Part shown: piece after piece, positions 35,246 through 43,956 of the stretch
Layout: the number at the start of each line of letters is the position of its first letter
Position numbering within the stretch: the stretch's first letter is position 1
NCBI RefSeq assembly: GCF_025398035.1
Contig: NZ_CP104558.1
Coordinates: forward strand, 3,544,001-3,608,000
Origin: Rossellomorea vietnamensis
Lineage (GTDB): Bacteria; Bacillota; Bacilli; Bacillales; Bacillaceae_B
Direction of reading: 5' to 3'
Length of the DNA: 64,000 nucleotides
Position numbers and translations under genes: made by a program
The notes under the pieces: model-generated
Told to the model about the DNA's origin: nothing
Database searches by the model: none
Seen by the model: only the letters and a program-made list of their open reading frames with translations

Positions 35246-35560
35246 TCATTCCTTTTCAATCCACTCCTGTGACCACTTCTCTATATTCCTCATTAAGGGT
35301 TCTAACGAATATCCTTTCTCTGTTAACGAATATTCAATCCTCACCGGTGTTTCGGGATAGACGGTCCGTGTAACGATTCCTTCTTGTTCAAGGTCCTTTA
35401 ATCGCTCGGATAAAAGTCTGCCGCTGATGCCTATTGCGTCTTTGATGGTGCAGTTCCGTTGGGGGCCGGACAGCAGTTGATAAATGATGAGTCCCGTCCA
35501 TCGCTGACTTAAGATGCCGATCGCTTTTTCAAATCGTGGACATATTTCAGATTGGTTCAT
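35246..35560 (-). CDS. HxlR-family regulator next to catE
   Basis: This 104-residue DUF24/HxlR regulator has a conserved N-terminal Cys (SEICPRF) and IGILSQRWTGLIIYQLL. By analogy to CatR and YodB of B. subtilis it may sense catechols or quinones through that Cys. AAGGAGG fits the ATG at 35560 better than the one at 35578. It is divergent from catE and lies just upstream of the nucleosidase-like gene, probably in one transcript. Confidence 0.86.
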   Translation of the reverse strand: MNQSEICPRFEKAIGILSQRWTGLIIYQLLSGPQRNCTIKDAIGISGRLLSERLKDLEQEGIVTRTVYPETPVRIEYSLTEKGYSLEPLMRNIEKWSQEWIEKE

Positions 35561-35623
35561 CTTCAATGCCTCCTTCATTCATGGAAATTCTAATTTGTAG
35601 TATACCATATAACGGGTAATGGG

Positions 35624-35683
35624 GTAATTTAATTACTTGACGGAATTAGGTTATTAAAATAAAATTAGTTACATAAAGTAACT
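35624..35683 (+). promoter_or_regulatory. catE promoter with two candidate HxlR operators
   Basis: TTGACG (35637-35642) and TAAAAT (35660-35665) are spaced 17 bp. A 13-bp palindrome GTAATTTAATTAC (35624-35636) abuts the -35, and AGTTAC-N5-GTAACT (35667-35683) follows the -10. The two dyads share the GTAA motif and are well placed for repression by the HxlR protein. Confidence 0.65.
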
Positions 35684-35721
35684 TAATGAAAAACGTCTAA
35701 AAATAAATCGGAGGAACCATA

Positions 35722-36570
35722 ATGAACTTTCATAAAGGACCCCATACATTTGTTGGGGAAGTGAGCTTGATCGTACAAGATTTGAAACGATCTCTTTCTT
35801 TTTACAAGGAAGTGATCGGGTTTAAGGTTCTGGAACAATCACATAAACGGGCCACTTTAACGGCGGACGGTATTCATAGTCTGTTATCGCTGGAAGAGCT
35901 TGAAGAAACTTTACCCAAGGAGCCGCGGACGACCGGGTTGTATCATTTTGCTCTTTTGCTGCCAAGTAGAGAAGATCTTGGTAAGATATTGGCTCATCTG
36001 ATCAAGCTGAATATACGGCTCGGATCCTCTGACCACCTTGTCAGTGAAGCAATCTATTTATCCGATCCTGATGGGAACGGGATCGAGATTTACAGGGATC
36101 GTCCAGCGTCCGATTGGACATGGCATGGCGACCAAGTCGAGATGACCGTTGATCCCATCGATGCACGGGGAATATTAGCCGAGGCGGAAGGGGAAGCGTG
36201 GGACGGACTCCCTGCCGGTACAGTGATGGGGCACATCCATCTCCACGTATCAGATTTGAAGTCGGCGGAAGAATTCTACGGGAAAGGTCTTGGCTTTAAC
36301 GTGGTGAGCCGATTCGGGAATCAGGCACTCTTCATTTCGACAGGAGGATACCATCATCACATAGGATTGAATACGTGGAATGGTGTAGGCGCACCGGCTC
36401 CAGCCGAAAACAGTGTGGGCCTCAACTGGTTCACCCTTCACTTCCCAAATGAAGAAAAGCGAAGCAGCATCATTCATAGCCTGGAGTCCATTGGGGCTAC
36501 AATCAAAGAACTTGACGATAAGATCCTCACAATGGACCCATCCGGCAACCACATCTATTTAAGCTTGTAA
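35722..36570 (+). CDS. catE: two-domain VOC protein, CatE-like catechol dioxygenase
   Basis: This 282-residue protein has two glyoxalase/VOC modules, as in extradiol dioxygenases. The second has GHIHLHVSDLKSAEEFYGK and HHIGLNTW, and the last module ends NHIYLSL. It resembles YfiE/CatE, a catechol 2,3-dioxygenase that destroys toxic catechol. Pairing with a divergent HxlR regulator matches B. subtilis catDE control. GGAGG precedes the ATG. It is followed by a palindromic repeat that may serve as a terminator. Confidence 0.82.
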   Translation: MNFHKGPHTFVGEVSLIVQDLKRSLSFYKEVIGFKVLEQSHKRATLTADGIHSLLSLEELEETLPKEPRTTGLYHFALLLPSREDLGKILAHLIKLNIRLGSSDHLVSEAIYLSDPDGNGIEIYRDRPASDWTWHGDQVEMTVDPIDARGILAEAEGEAWDGLPAGTVMGHIHLHVSDLKSAEEFYGKGLGFNVVSRFGNQALFISTGGYHHHIGLNTWNGVGAPAPAENSVGLNWFTLHFPNEEKRSSIIHSLESIGATIKELDDKILTMDPSGNHIYLSL

Positions 36571-36575
36571 AGGGG

Positions 36576-36608
36576 AGGGACGGACCTCGGAAAACGAGGT
36601 CCGTCCCT
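36576..36608 (+). repeat. GGACGGACC palindrome, copy 1
   Basis: AGGGACGGACCTCG (36576-36589) and its exact complement (36595-36608) flank GAAAA. A second copy of the right arm (AAAACGAGGTCCGTCCCT) lies at 36688-36705, so the left arm has two possible partners. Related palindromes occur at 41341 and 59966. Confidence 0.85.
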
Positions 36609-36794
36609 ATTCTGTATTTTTCATAAATGTTGATACAGAGGGGTTCATCTGGATTTATGGATAGTGTTTTCCGTGATATTCCAACGAAAAACGAGGTCCG
36701 TCCCTCTAAGCAGTTTTTTTTGGTCCTGCAGATGTTAGTGGGATAATGTAAGTACATACTAATGGAAATTCGTTTGGGAAGGGGAGTGAGATGG

Positions 36795-37772
36795 ATGAAG
36801 TTGAGTGTATTGGATCAGTCTGTGATTGAGAGGGGTGGGGACGCTGGCACTGCGTTTCGGAATACAGTCAGGCTTGCGCAGGTTACAGAGAAGTTAGGGT
36901 ACACACGATTCTGGGTGGCGGAGCATCATAATACGAATGGCCTTGCAGGTTCGGCTCCCCAGGTACTGATTTCACATATTGCGTCCATGACGCGTACAAT
37001 CCGGGTAGGATCTGGGGGTGTCCTTCTTCCACAATACAGTCCGTACAAAATTGCGGAAGACTTCAAGGTGTTGGAAACCCTATTTCCCCATCGCATCGAT
37101 CTAGGAATCGGTCGTTCCCCAGGGGGATCATATGAAACACGGATGGCTCTTACGGATGGGTTGAAAAAGAGTATGAATGAGTTTCCGGGGCAGGTGGAGG
37201 CACTTCAGAATTACTTGCATCTCTCATCTGAACAAAGCGTGAAGGCTTATCCTGACATACCGTCTCCTCCACTTCCATGGATACTGGGCATCACCCACCG
37301 TGGTGCCAGGGTGGCAGCTGAAAAAGGCACGGCCTTTACCTTTGGTCACTTCATCAATCCGGTCAATGGGAAGCGGGCGATGGATTATTATCAAACCCAC
37401 TTTCAAACTTCATCCTCATTAGCCCGACCCTTGAGCAATGTGTGTATCTTTGTCGTGTGCGCTCCAACCGAGGAGAAAGCAGAAGAAATGGCTCTCATAC
37501 AAGACTTGTGGTTATTGGCTGTAGAGAAGGGGATTGATACTGAAATTCCTTCCGTGGAAGAAGCAAAGGCAAGGGTTCTTACACCGAAAGAAAAAGAAAA
37601 AATAAAGGAGAACAGAAAAAGAGCGATAGTCGGAACTCCTCAAAAGGTGAAGGAAGAGCTCCAGATGCTAAGAGAAGTATATCAAACCGATGAATTCATG
37701 ATCATCACCAATGTGTCAGGATTCGAAGACAAAGTAAGGTCGTATGAGTTGATCGCTGAGGCGGTTCTCTAA
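36795..37772 (+). CDS. LLM-class flavin-dependent oxidoreductase (MsnO8-type)
   Basis: This 325-residue luciferase-like protein has a TIM barrel with FWVAEHHNTNGLAGSAP, a segment typical of the MsnO8-type LLM group. It should use reduced flavin to oxidise an unknown substrate. The frame opens at 36762, but GGGGAG fits the ATG at 36795. The GVLLPQYSPYKIAEDFKVLE segment near residue 80 also fits this subfamily. Confidence 0.86.
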   Translation: MKLSVLDQSVIERGGDAGTAFRNTVRLAQVTEKLGYTRFWVAEHHNTNGLAGSAPQVLISHIASMTRTIRVGSGGVLLPQYSPYKIAEDFKVLETLFPHRIDLGIGRSPGGSYETRMALTDGLKKSMNEFPGQVEALQNYLHLSSEQSVKAYPDIPSPPLPWILGITHRGARVAAEKGTAFTFGHFINPVNGKRAMDYYQTHFQTSSSLARPLSNVCIFVVCAPTEEKAEEMALIQDLWLLAVEKGIDTEIPSVEEAKARVLTPKEKEKIKENRKRAIVGTPQKVKEELQMLREVYQTDEFMIITNVSGFEDKVRSYELIAEAVL

Positions 37773-37811
37773 TTCATAGGGACCTGAGAGGCATGAAAAC
37801 CCCTGAAATAA

Positions 37812-37852
37812 GAAAGGGAACCAATGGCGCTTTGCCGCCAAGGTTCCCTTTC
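37812..37852. terminator. bidirectional terminator
   Basis: GAAAGGGAACC pairs with GGTTCCCTTTC, with an inner TTGGCGGCAAAGCGCC hairpin in the loop, between convergent genes. Confidence 0.85.
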
Positions 37853-37865
37853 GATTTATATGAAA

Positions 37866-38159
37866 TTAGTAATAAGGATATGGCGAATAACCATAACCAT
37901 AATAAGGTGGCGGATATCCATATCCGTAGCCATACCCATACCCCGGACTCAATAATGCTGCTCCTAATAATCCACCGGCAAGTCCTCCCACAAACGGACT
38001 GAAGCCGAATCCAAATCCTGGTCTTCCGAATCCGCCATAGCCGAACCCTGGTCTCCCGAACCCTCCAAATCCCGGTCTTCCGAAGCCTACCCGTCCGATT
38101 GGTCGGCGGTAATCACTATAGTCTACAAACGTTTCAGTGCCTGCTTGAAAATCATTCAT
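37866..38159 (-). CDS. Gly/Tyr/Phe-rich small protein
   Basis: This 97-residue protein has a polar N-terminus, then tandem GRPGFG units (GRVGFGRPGFGGFGRPGFG), a short hydrophobic Gly/Ala stretch (FVGGLAGGLLGAALL) and a Tyr-rich tail of YGYGYGY and PPPYYGYGYSPYPYY. I do not recognise the family. Gly/Tyr-rich proteins are common in spore coats and crusts, so that is a guess. AGGAGG lies nine bases before the ATG. Confidence 0.72.
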   Translation of the reverse strand: MNDFQAGTETFVDYSDYRRPIGRVGFGRPGFGGFGRPGFGYGGFGRPGFGFGFSPFVGGLAGGLLGAALLSPGYGYGYGYGYPPPYYGYGYSPYPYY

Positions 38160-38318
38160 AGCATAAAACCTCCTCTCTATCTAGGTTATGAGTATTCTTT
38201 TTGAGTAGGATTGGTATAGGCATTTACCCAGATAGGGAGATTTTATGAAAAAGTACCCAGGGGGCCATCAGGAGAATGTTTGTATCTCTATCGGAATATG
38301 CATAGGGTTCGGTTGACT

Positions 38319-38915
38319 TTATTGCGAATCCATTCGCACAATATTCCCGTAATGGGAGTACGTAAAGCAGCATCGAGTGGAGGATTTTTTTGATTGGGCG
38401 AGGGCTGAAATAATGGCTCCGATCGCCTGGATCCAGCTGCCTATGGCATAGAGGTTTCCACTGTCCCTATCGTTTAATTCCAAGATGACGGCTATGGCTT
38501 GAAGGGAGTTCCCGATAGCTTTCAAAAGGTTCCCGTATATTGAAAATAGTTCTTCTACTGTGTGCTCTTCATTAAAGGAATCTGCCAGGGCAGTGGATGC
38601 CCCCAATGCCTGCACCAGGTTTCCCTTGATAATCAACTCCCGCTCGATAATGTCACTGTAACCCCTGACAATGCCTGCAATGACGATGACGTTCCCAATG
38701 GCCTGAAGCCCATTCCCCACTTTTGTCAAGGTGAATTCTTTAATGGCATCTGCACTAAGGGCGCTCCCTGTTGCCTGAAGTTCGTTTCCTATGAGATTAA
38801 AAGAATTGAGCGTTTCCCTCGGAATCCTCTTAATGGGTGTACTCCCGATCGCGGCGATGACGGTCCCGGTAGCCGCAACCCAAGCACCGAATGTGGCTTT
38901 TTGCTCATTTCCCAT
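38319..38915 (-). CDS. DUF6944-like protein with repeated GN-LQAIG motifs
   Basis: This 198-residue protein is built of repeats around G-N-x-L-Q-A-I/T-G (GNELQATG, GNGLQAIGN, GNLVQALGA, GNSLQAIA, GSWIQAIG). It lacks a signal peptide and has hydrophobic stretches that are short for membrane helices. I relate it tentatively to DUF6944; function is unknown. AGGCGATC precedes the ATG. It sits in a run of minus-strand, possibly spore-associated genes. Confidence 0.68.
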   Translation of the reverse strand: MGNEQKATFGAWVAATGTVIAAIGSTPIKRIPRETLNSFNLIGNELQATGSALSADAIKEFTLTKVGNGLQAIGNVIVIAGIVRGYSDIIERELIIKGNLVQALGASTALADSFNEEHTVEELFSIYGNLLKAIGNSLQAIAVILELNDRDSGNLYAIGSWIQAIGAIISALAQSKKSSTRCCFTYSHYGNIVRMDSQ

Positions 38916-38972
38916 AGTTGATCGCCTACTTTTTCGTTCTTAGATAGTGTATACATATGGACCAATGTTTGT

Positions 38973-40055
38973 TCATTCCCACCATTTAGAAGATGGGAAT
39001 GAATCTCCCTCCACAAGAAAGGTTTCCCCGATTTTAGGCGTTACAATGGGGACATTCCGGTCTTCTCCGAATTTTGTGACACGTTCAATCGGATCTGTCC
39101 ATGCATGGAAAGATAATGTGAAAGCCCCCCAATGGACGGGCAGCATCCATTTCCCATTCACGTCAATATGGGCTTGGACGGTTTCTTCAGGGAGCATATG
39201 AATCGGTGCCCATCTGGGGTCATACTGTCCGCATTCCATCAAGGTCAAATCGAACGGACCGTACTTCTCACCAATCTCTTTGAAATGTGGGCCATACCCA
39301 CTATCCCCACTGAAAAAGATGTTGGAGGAAATGCCGCTTATACACCATGAACACCATAAGGAAGCGTTCCGGTCATTCAGGCTTCTGCCGGAGAAATGCC
39401 GGGCAGGAGTACATACGAGTGTAAGGCCGGCCCATTCCTTTTCCTCCCACCAATCAAGCTCCACTATGTGATCGGGATGAATTCCCCAACGTTCCAAATG
39501 GCTGCCTACCCCAATGGGAACAAAGAATTGCTTCACTATCGTGCGAAGCTTTCGAATCGTCCCGTAATCAAGATGATCATAGTGATCATGGGAAAAAATC
39601 ACAGCATCGATGGAAGGCAGTTCATCGAGTTGAAAGGGAAGCTCCCTGCTGTACCTTTTTCCCCCTATCCATGGAAATGGGGATGGGGCACTGCCAAACA
39701 TGGGGTCAAGCAGCAGTCTCTTCCCGTCCATTTCAAGCATCGAAGCAGAGTGTCCGAACCACGTAACATTTGTCACAGGGTGGGGGTGGGAAAAAGATGG
39801 GAAAGCGACTCTTGGAAGATCAACATCAGGTTTGCGATTAGCGTTTCGTTTTACGAGGTCGCGGATCATGGAAACGGATGCAGAAAAGCTCGTGTCCATG
39901 GAAGTGGGAATCGAGTTTTGAAAGGATCCTTGTGAATACTGAGGCGATGAGAAAACCCGTTCACCTGAGGGTTTTTTTCCAAATGCGGGATAGTACTTTA
40001 CAATCAGGAAAGCGGTCAAAATGACAGCGAATAGCACTATAAGAATGAGAGACAT
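38973..40055 (-). CDS. metallo-beta-lactamase-fold hydrolase, NAPE-PLD-like
   Basis: This 360-residue protein has an N-terminal transmembrane anchor (MSLILIVLFAVILTAFLIV) and then a metallo-beta-lactamase fold. The metal-binding motif HDHYDHLD is intact, with HFSGRS, FSGDSGYG and LPVHWGAF supplying the further ligands. It belongs to the UlaG/NAPE-PLD-like branch that cleaves phosphoesters or lipids; the substrate is unknown. AAGGAG fits the ATG at 40055. Confidence 0.84.
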   Translation of the reverse strand: MSLILIVLFAVILTAFLIVKYYPAFGKKPSGERVFSSPQYSQGSFQNSIPTSMDTSFSASVSMIRDLVKRNANRKPDVDLPRVAFPSFSHPHPVTNVTWFGHSASMLEMDGKRLLLDPMFGSAPSPFPWIGGKRYSRELPFQLDELPSIDAVIFSHDHYDHLDYGTIRKLRTIVKQFFVPIGVGSHLERWGIHPDHIVELDWWEEKEWAGLTLVCTPARHFSGRSLNDRNASLWCSWCISGISSNIFFSGDSGYGPHFKEIGEKYGPFDLTLMECGQYDPRWAPIHMLPEETVQAHIDVNGKWMLPVHWGAFTLSFHAWTDPIERVTKFGEDRNVPIVTPKIGETFLVEGDSFPSSKWWE

Positions 40056-40212
40056 GGATTTTCTCCTTTTAGCTATTACTATCGCAGAATCCTGCGTTCC
40101 TGTCCAAAGCCAAGTTTGTGATCGTTCATAGAAGAAAACCGACTCATCTTCGCAAGACGAAAAGACAAAGAGTACAATGAAGGTAAGAGAAAAATGGTGG
40201 GGAGGAGAAACG

Positions 40213-41331
40213 ATGAAAAAGATATTGATTGGAATTGGGCTCATACTCATAGTAGCTCTTGGGGCATTTTTTGGACCGAAACTGTATGCAAGCCTGACCC
40301 AGAAATCGTTGGGGAGTGAAGCGGTGAAATCGGAGACGATCGATGAAGACCATGCAATTGCGACCTTTGCAGGGGGATGCTTCTGGTGCATGGAACCGCC
40401 CTTTGAAAAACTGGACGGAGTATACTCGGTCATTTCAGGATATACAGGCGGCGAAGAAAAAAATCCGACCTATGATGAAGTATCCTCACAACAGACGGGA
40501 CATGTGGAAGCTGTTCAAATCGAATACGACCCTGAGGTCATCACCTATGAACAATTACTGAAAGTCTTCTGGAGGCAAATCGATCCGACGGATGCCGGTG
40601 GACAGTTCGTCGACCGGGGACCCCAGTACGTGAGCGGGATTTACTATCATAATGAAGAACAGATGAAGACAGTTCAAAAATCAAAAAAGGAATTGGAAGA
40701 TTCAGGCCGTTTTGATGGAGAAATTGTAACAGAGATCCAGCCGGCAAAAACCTTTTACAAAGCCGAAGAGTACCACCAGGATTACTATAAGAAAAATAAA
40801 CTGAGCTACAAATTTTACCGAAGCAATTCAGGCAGGGATGATTTCCTTGATGAGGCCTGGGGAGATGATCGCCATATCGAACTCAAGACCAATTCTCTTT
40901 ATCCCTCTTTTACGGATGATGAATTAAAAGAAAAATTGACGGATATCCAATACAAAGTCACTCAGGAAGATGCCACGGAGGAAGCATTCAAGAATGAATA
41001 CTGGGACAACAAGGAAGAGGGCATCTATGTGGATGTCGTCTCGGGTGAACCTCTATTCAGCTCGAAGGATAAATACAAAAGTGGAACAGGGTGGCCGAGT
41101 TTCACAAAGCCTCTTGTAGAAGATAATATTGTGGAAGTGGAAGACCGGTCGTGGTTCACGGTTCGGACGGAAGTCAGGAGTAAACATGCGGATTCCCACC
41201 TGGGTCATGTATTTGATGATGGCCCGAAACCTACAGGACTAAGGTATTGCATGAATTCGGCAGCTCTTCGTTTTGTTCCGAAGAATGAGTTGGAGGAGCA
41301 GGGATACGGTGAATTCTTGTCTCAATTCTAA
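40213..41331 (+). CDS. msrAB: membrane-anchored MsrA-MsrB fusion
   Basis: This 372-residue fusion starts with a membrane anchor (about 1-27), then peptide-methionine S-oxide reductase MsrA with the active-site motif GCFWC, and a C-terminal MsrB domain with GTGWPSF and the catalytic [11 protein letters not shown]. Both stereoisomers of methionine sulfoxide could be reduced. The anchor would place it outside the cytoplasm, an uncommon setting in Bacillus. GGAGGAG supports the ATG at 40213 rather than 40177. Confidence 0.92.
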   Translation: MKKILIGIGLILIVALGAFFGPKLYASLTQKSLGSEAVKSETIDEDHAIATFAGGCFWCMEPPFEKLDGVYSVISGYTGGEEKNPTYDEVSSQQTGHVEAVQIEYDPEVITYEQLLKVFWRQIDPTDAGGQFVDRGPQYVSGIYYHNEEQMKTVQKSKKELEDSGRFDGEIVTEIQPAKTFYKAEEYHQDYYKKNKLSYKFYRSNSGRDDFLDEAWGDDRHIELKTNSLYPSFTDDELKEKLTDIQYKVTQEDATEEAFKNEYWDNKEEGIYVDVVSGEPLFSSKDKYKSGTGWPSFTKPLVEDNIVEVEDRSWFTVRTEVRSKHADSHLGHVFDDGPKPTGLRYCMNSAALRFVPKNELEEQGYGEFLSQF

Positions 41332-41340
41332 ATGGAAGTG

Positions 41341-41371
41341 GGGGACGGACCTTTATTGAAGGTCCGTCCCC
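41341..41371 (+). repeat. GGACGGACC palindrome, copy 2
   Basis: GGGGACGGACCTT and its exact complement flank five bases, directly after msrAB and before the convergent gene. It has the same core as the copies at 36576 and 59966. Confidence 0.88.
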
Positions 41372-41377
41372 GATCAT

Positions 41378-42568
41378 TTATCTATCCAATTTGACGATCT
41401 CTGCATCCGGGTTGGGACGGCCCGAGATAAGGTCCCGCAGGATGTTGGCTCCGAGCATGCTGTAGACAGTGCCGTTTCCACCATAACCGAGCAGATAATA
41501 AATCCTGTCTTTGTCGGGATGTTTCCCGATGTAGGGAAGGTTGTCTAGGGACTCCCCGAAGCTTGCCCCCCATGCATAGTCCATCTTGATCTTCAGGTCG
41601 GGAAACAGTTTCTGAACTTCTTTTTCAATCCGCTTTCCGCGTTTTTCGATTTTCTTCTCACTTTGTGGCGCCTCTGCAGGGTCTTCGTCTAACCCTCCGG
41701 CAATAATCCGATTATCGACCGTAGTGCGCAAGTATAAATAAGGCCGCTTTGTCTCCCATATGAGCGCTCTGTCATCCCATTGAGATAAATCTTCGATCGG
41801 TTCTGTCGCAATGGCATAGGATCTGTTGATGTCTGAGCCCACCTTCTTATTCAAGGGAGGCGTTTCATAGCCTGTTGCATGGATCAGGTGCGTAGCTTGA
41901 ATGATTCCGTCAGGGGTTTGGATATTTACACCTGTAGAATGTTCTTCTATGTTTGTTGCTTCCAGATTTTCAAATATCGTTGTTTGCTTTCCATCTTTTA
42001 AATAATCAAATATCCCATTCACGAATTTGTATGGATTCACTTCTGCGTCACCATGTGTGATCAACGCGCCGGCCTTTGAAAAAGGCAAGCGGTCTTTCAT
42101 CTCTTTACGAGACCAATACTCCACAGGGAAGCCGTGCTCATTCAAGGTTTTATATTCTTTCTTTAACTTTGGAACATGTCGTGACGTGCTTGCATAGTAA
42201 ATGCTTTTCCTGCGGATGAAATCAGGAGAAACGGGTAGATTCATCGCCACCTTCTCCAGATTCTCCACTGCTTCCATACATAAGGAATAAAAACTAACCG
42301 CTTTGTCTTCTCCAATCTGGTCCATCAATTCATGAAGCATGACGTCATTGGAAAACTGAAGCAGACCTGTATTGGCGGATGAACTGCCGGCAGCCAGCGT
42401 CCGTTTTTCAATGATGGCAACATTCAAGCCTTCCTGGACGAGTGAATAGGCGCATAATGCCCCTGACATCCCGCCTCCTATAATAACTGCATCATATTTT
42501 TGATCAAAATCTTCTTGTCTATTTTTTAATGTGGTTGGCCAATACAATTGACCATTATGTAATTCCAT
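41378..42568 (-). CDS. FAD-dependent oxidoreductase, DAO family
   Basis: This 396-residue protein of the D-amino-acid-oxidase family has the dinucleotide motif DAVIIGGGMSGALCAYSL near residue 26 and a C-terminal GLDEDP, GYGGNGTVYSM region. It probably oxidises an amine or amino acid using FAD. GGGGGCACCAGG lies upstream of the ATG at 42568, which is preferred to the longer frame at 42661. Substrate unknown. Confidence 0.83.
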   Translation of the reverse strand: MELHNGQLYWPTTLKNRQEDFDQKYDAVIIGGGMSGALCAYSLVQEGLNVAIIEKRTLAAGSSSANTGLLQFSNDVMLHELMDQIGEDKAVSFYSLCMEAVENLEKVAMNLPVSPDFIRRKSIYYASTSRHVPKLKKEYKTLNEHGFPVEYWSRKEMKDRLPFSKAGALITHGDAEVNPYKFVNGIFDYLKDGKQTTIFENLEATNIEEHSTGVNIQTPDGIIQATHLIHATGYETPPLNKKVGSDINRSYAIATEPIEDLSQWDDRALIWETKRPYLYLRTTVDNRIIAGGLDEDPAEAPQSEKKIEKRGKRIEKEVQKLFPDLKIKMDYAWGASFGESLDNLPYIGKHPDKDRIYYLLGYGGNGTVYSMLGANILRDLISGRPNPDAEIVKLDR

Positions 42569-42643
42569 CCTGGTGCCCCCATTGAGTAATGAATTTATTC
42601 CTATTCCATTCCCTTGAGGAGGGGAGATTAAAACATGTGAAAT

Positions 42644-42676
42644 CAAAAAAAGGATGGGCATTCATTTGCCCATCCT
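42644..42676 (-). terminator. terminator of the ohr gene
   Basis: GGATGGGCA pairs with TGCCCATCC, followed on the minus strand by a T tract. Confidence 0.85.
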
Positions 42677-42682
42677 GATCCA

Positions 42683-43105
42683 TTAAAATAATTCAGTATG
42701 CAATTCTACATCAATATTTCCGTTTGTCGCTTTGGAATAAGGACATACACCATGTGCTTTTTCCACCAGTTGTTTGGCTTCATCCAGTTCTACACCATTT
42801 ACGGCAACTGAGAGGACAACACCTAATTTAAATCCTCCATCTGTATCCTTCCCGATTGACACTTCAGCCGTCACATTGGATTGGATTTTTTTCTTTTCCT
42901 GGCGGGCCACTAAATTTAGAGCGCTGTCGAAACAAGCCGAATATCCAGCTGCAAATAGTTGTTCAGGATTTGTTGCCCCGTCTGCCCCGGAACCACCAAG
43001 TGATTTTGGCATGCCCAAAGCCACATCCAATACTCCGTCACTGCTTGTTACTTTTCCGTCACGGCCACCTTTAGCCGTTGCTTTTGCTGTGTATAATGCA
43101 TCCAT
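42683..43105 (-). CDS. ohrA: organic hydroperoxide resistance protein Ohr
   Basis: This 140-residue OsmC/Ohr peroxidase has the two redox Cys in AGYSACFDSAL and HGVCPYSKATNGNI. It reduces organic hydroperoxides. GAGGAG is well placed for the ATG at 43105. It is divergent from ohrR with OhrR-type boxes between, so it is a standard peroxide-inducible unit. Confidence 0.94.
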   Translation of the reverse strand: MDALYTAKATAKGGRDGKVTSSDGVLDVALGMPKSLGGSGADGATNPEQLFAAGYSACFDSALNLVARQEKKKIQSNVTAEVSIGKDTDGGFKLGVVLSVAVNGVELDEAKQLVEKAHGVCPYSKATNGNIDVELHTELF

Positions 43106-43121
43106 TTCTTTCACTCCTCTT

Positions 43122-43211
43122 TTTTAGTTGTGCACAATTTAACTTTGCAAAAATAACTATAAAGGATTTTAATTTAGTTGTCAACAATTTAGTTGTGCGC
43201 AATTTAATTTG
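43122..43211. promoter_or_regulatory. OhrR boxes between ohrA and ohrR
   Basis: TTTAGTTGTGCACAATTTAA (about 43123-43142) and a tandem pair reading TTAGTTGTCAACAATTTAG and GTTGTGCGCAATTTAA (about 43170-43206) match the A/T-rich ACAATT-type dyads bound by OhrR. They lie between the divergent genes and could control both. Confidence 0.75.
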
Positions 43212-43275
43212 ATAATTGTTATTCTTTTTTGTATGATAATCACAATTAGTATGTACAAGAAAGGAATCGACATGT

Positions 43276-43704
43276 ATGAAGGATCCACTATTATTGGAAA
43301 ATCAAATCTGCTTTAAAATATATACAGCTGAGAGGGAGATCACGAAGCTTTACCGGAGCCTCCTGGAGGAAATCGGTGTCACGTATCCACAATACCTGGC
43401 TTTGCTCGTGTTATGGGAAGAAAAAACGATATCGGTAAAGGAACTCGGAAGGAAGTTATTCCTCGACTCCGGAACGCTGACCCCCATGTTGAAAAGAATG
43501 GAAGCGAACGGACTGGTGGAGCGGAAGCGTTCGTCAGAGGATGAGAGAAGTGTCATCATCAGTCTTACAGATAAAGGACTGGAAATGAAGGAGAAAGCAG
43601 AATGTGTCCCGACCCGTTTATTGGAGCGTCTTGAGATGGATGGTGACGAGCTTTCGAAGTTGGATCAGACGTTGACGACGATCCTCGATAAACTGCAGGG
43701 ATAA
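43276..43704 (+). CDS. ohrR: OhrR organic peroxide sensor (MarR family)
   Basis: This 142-residue MarR-type repressor has the peroxide-sensing Cys near residue 12 (LENQICFKIYTAERE), LFLDSGTLTPMLKRME and SSEDERSVIISL. These match B. subtilis OhrR closely. Oxidation of the Cys releases the repressor from the boxes upstream of ohrA. It is followed directly by the 21-bp repeat array. Confidence 0.93.
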   Translation: MKDPLLLENQICFKIYTAEREITKLYRSLLEEIGVTYPQYLALLVLWEEKTISVKELGRKLFLDSGTLTPMLKRMEANGLVERKRSSEDERSVIISLTDKGLEMKEKAECVPTRLLERLEMDGDELSKLDQTLTTILDKLQG

Positions 43705-43749
43705 AAATAATTATCATTTCTGGATATATATTGTTATAATTTGGATATT

Positions 43750-43875
43750 GGCTGGTTTTTTTGCCGTTTTGGCTGGATTTTGTCTCATAACGGCCGGATT
43801 CTCCTTGTTTCTGGCTGGATTTTCTCCCATAACGGCTGGATTTCCATCACAAGCGGCTGGATTTTTCCTGTCTGG
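43750..43875 (+). repeat. 21-bp phased repeat array 1 (GGCTGGATT core)
   Basis: Six units start at 43750, 43771, 43792, 43813, 43834 and 43855, exactly 21 bp apart. Each begins GGCTGGATT with small changes (GGCTGGTTT in unit 1, GGCCGGATT in unit 3), and the next 12 bases are variable. The array lies between ohrR and the NERD gene. A second array with the same core and period is at 48169. Confidence 0.95.
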
Positions 43876-43956
43876 ACCGAACCCTCAACAAAAAATGATG
43901 AAAATCATCCCCTGAGACCATCCCAACACCCTACTTATCTTAAAGGAGTGATCTTA

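Noticed and set aside
39396-39935. 179-residue frame opposite the metallohydrolase
   Set aside because: The minus-strand gene has intact metal motifs and a good ribosome site; the plus frame has neither.
43741-43956. N-terminal extension of the NERD protein through the repeat array
   Set aside because: The frame is open, but there is no ribosome site at 43741, while AAGGAG is well spaced for the TTG at 43957.
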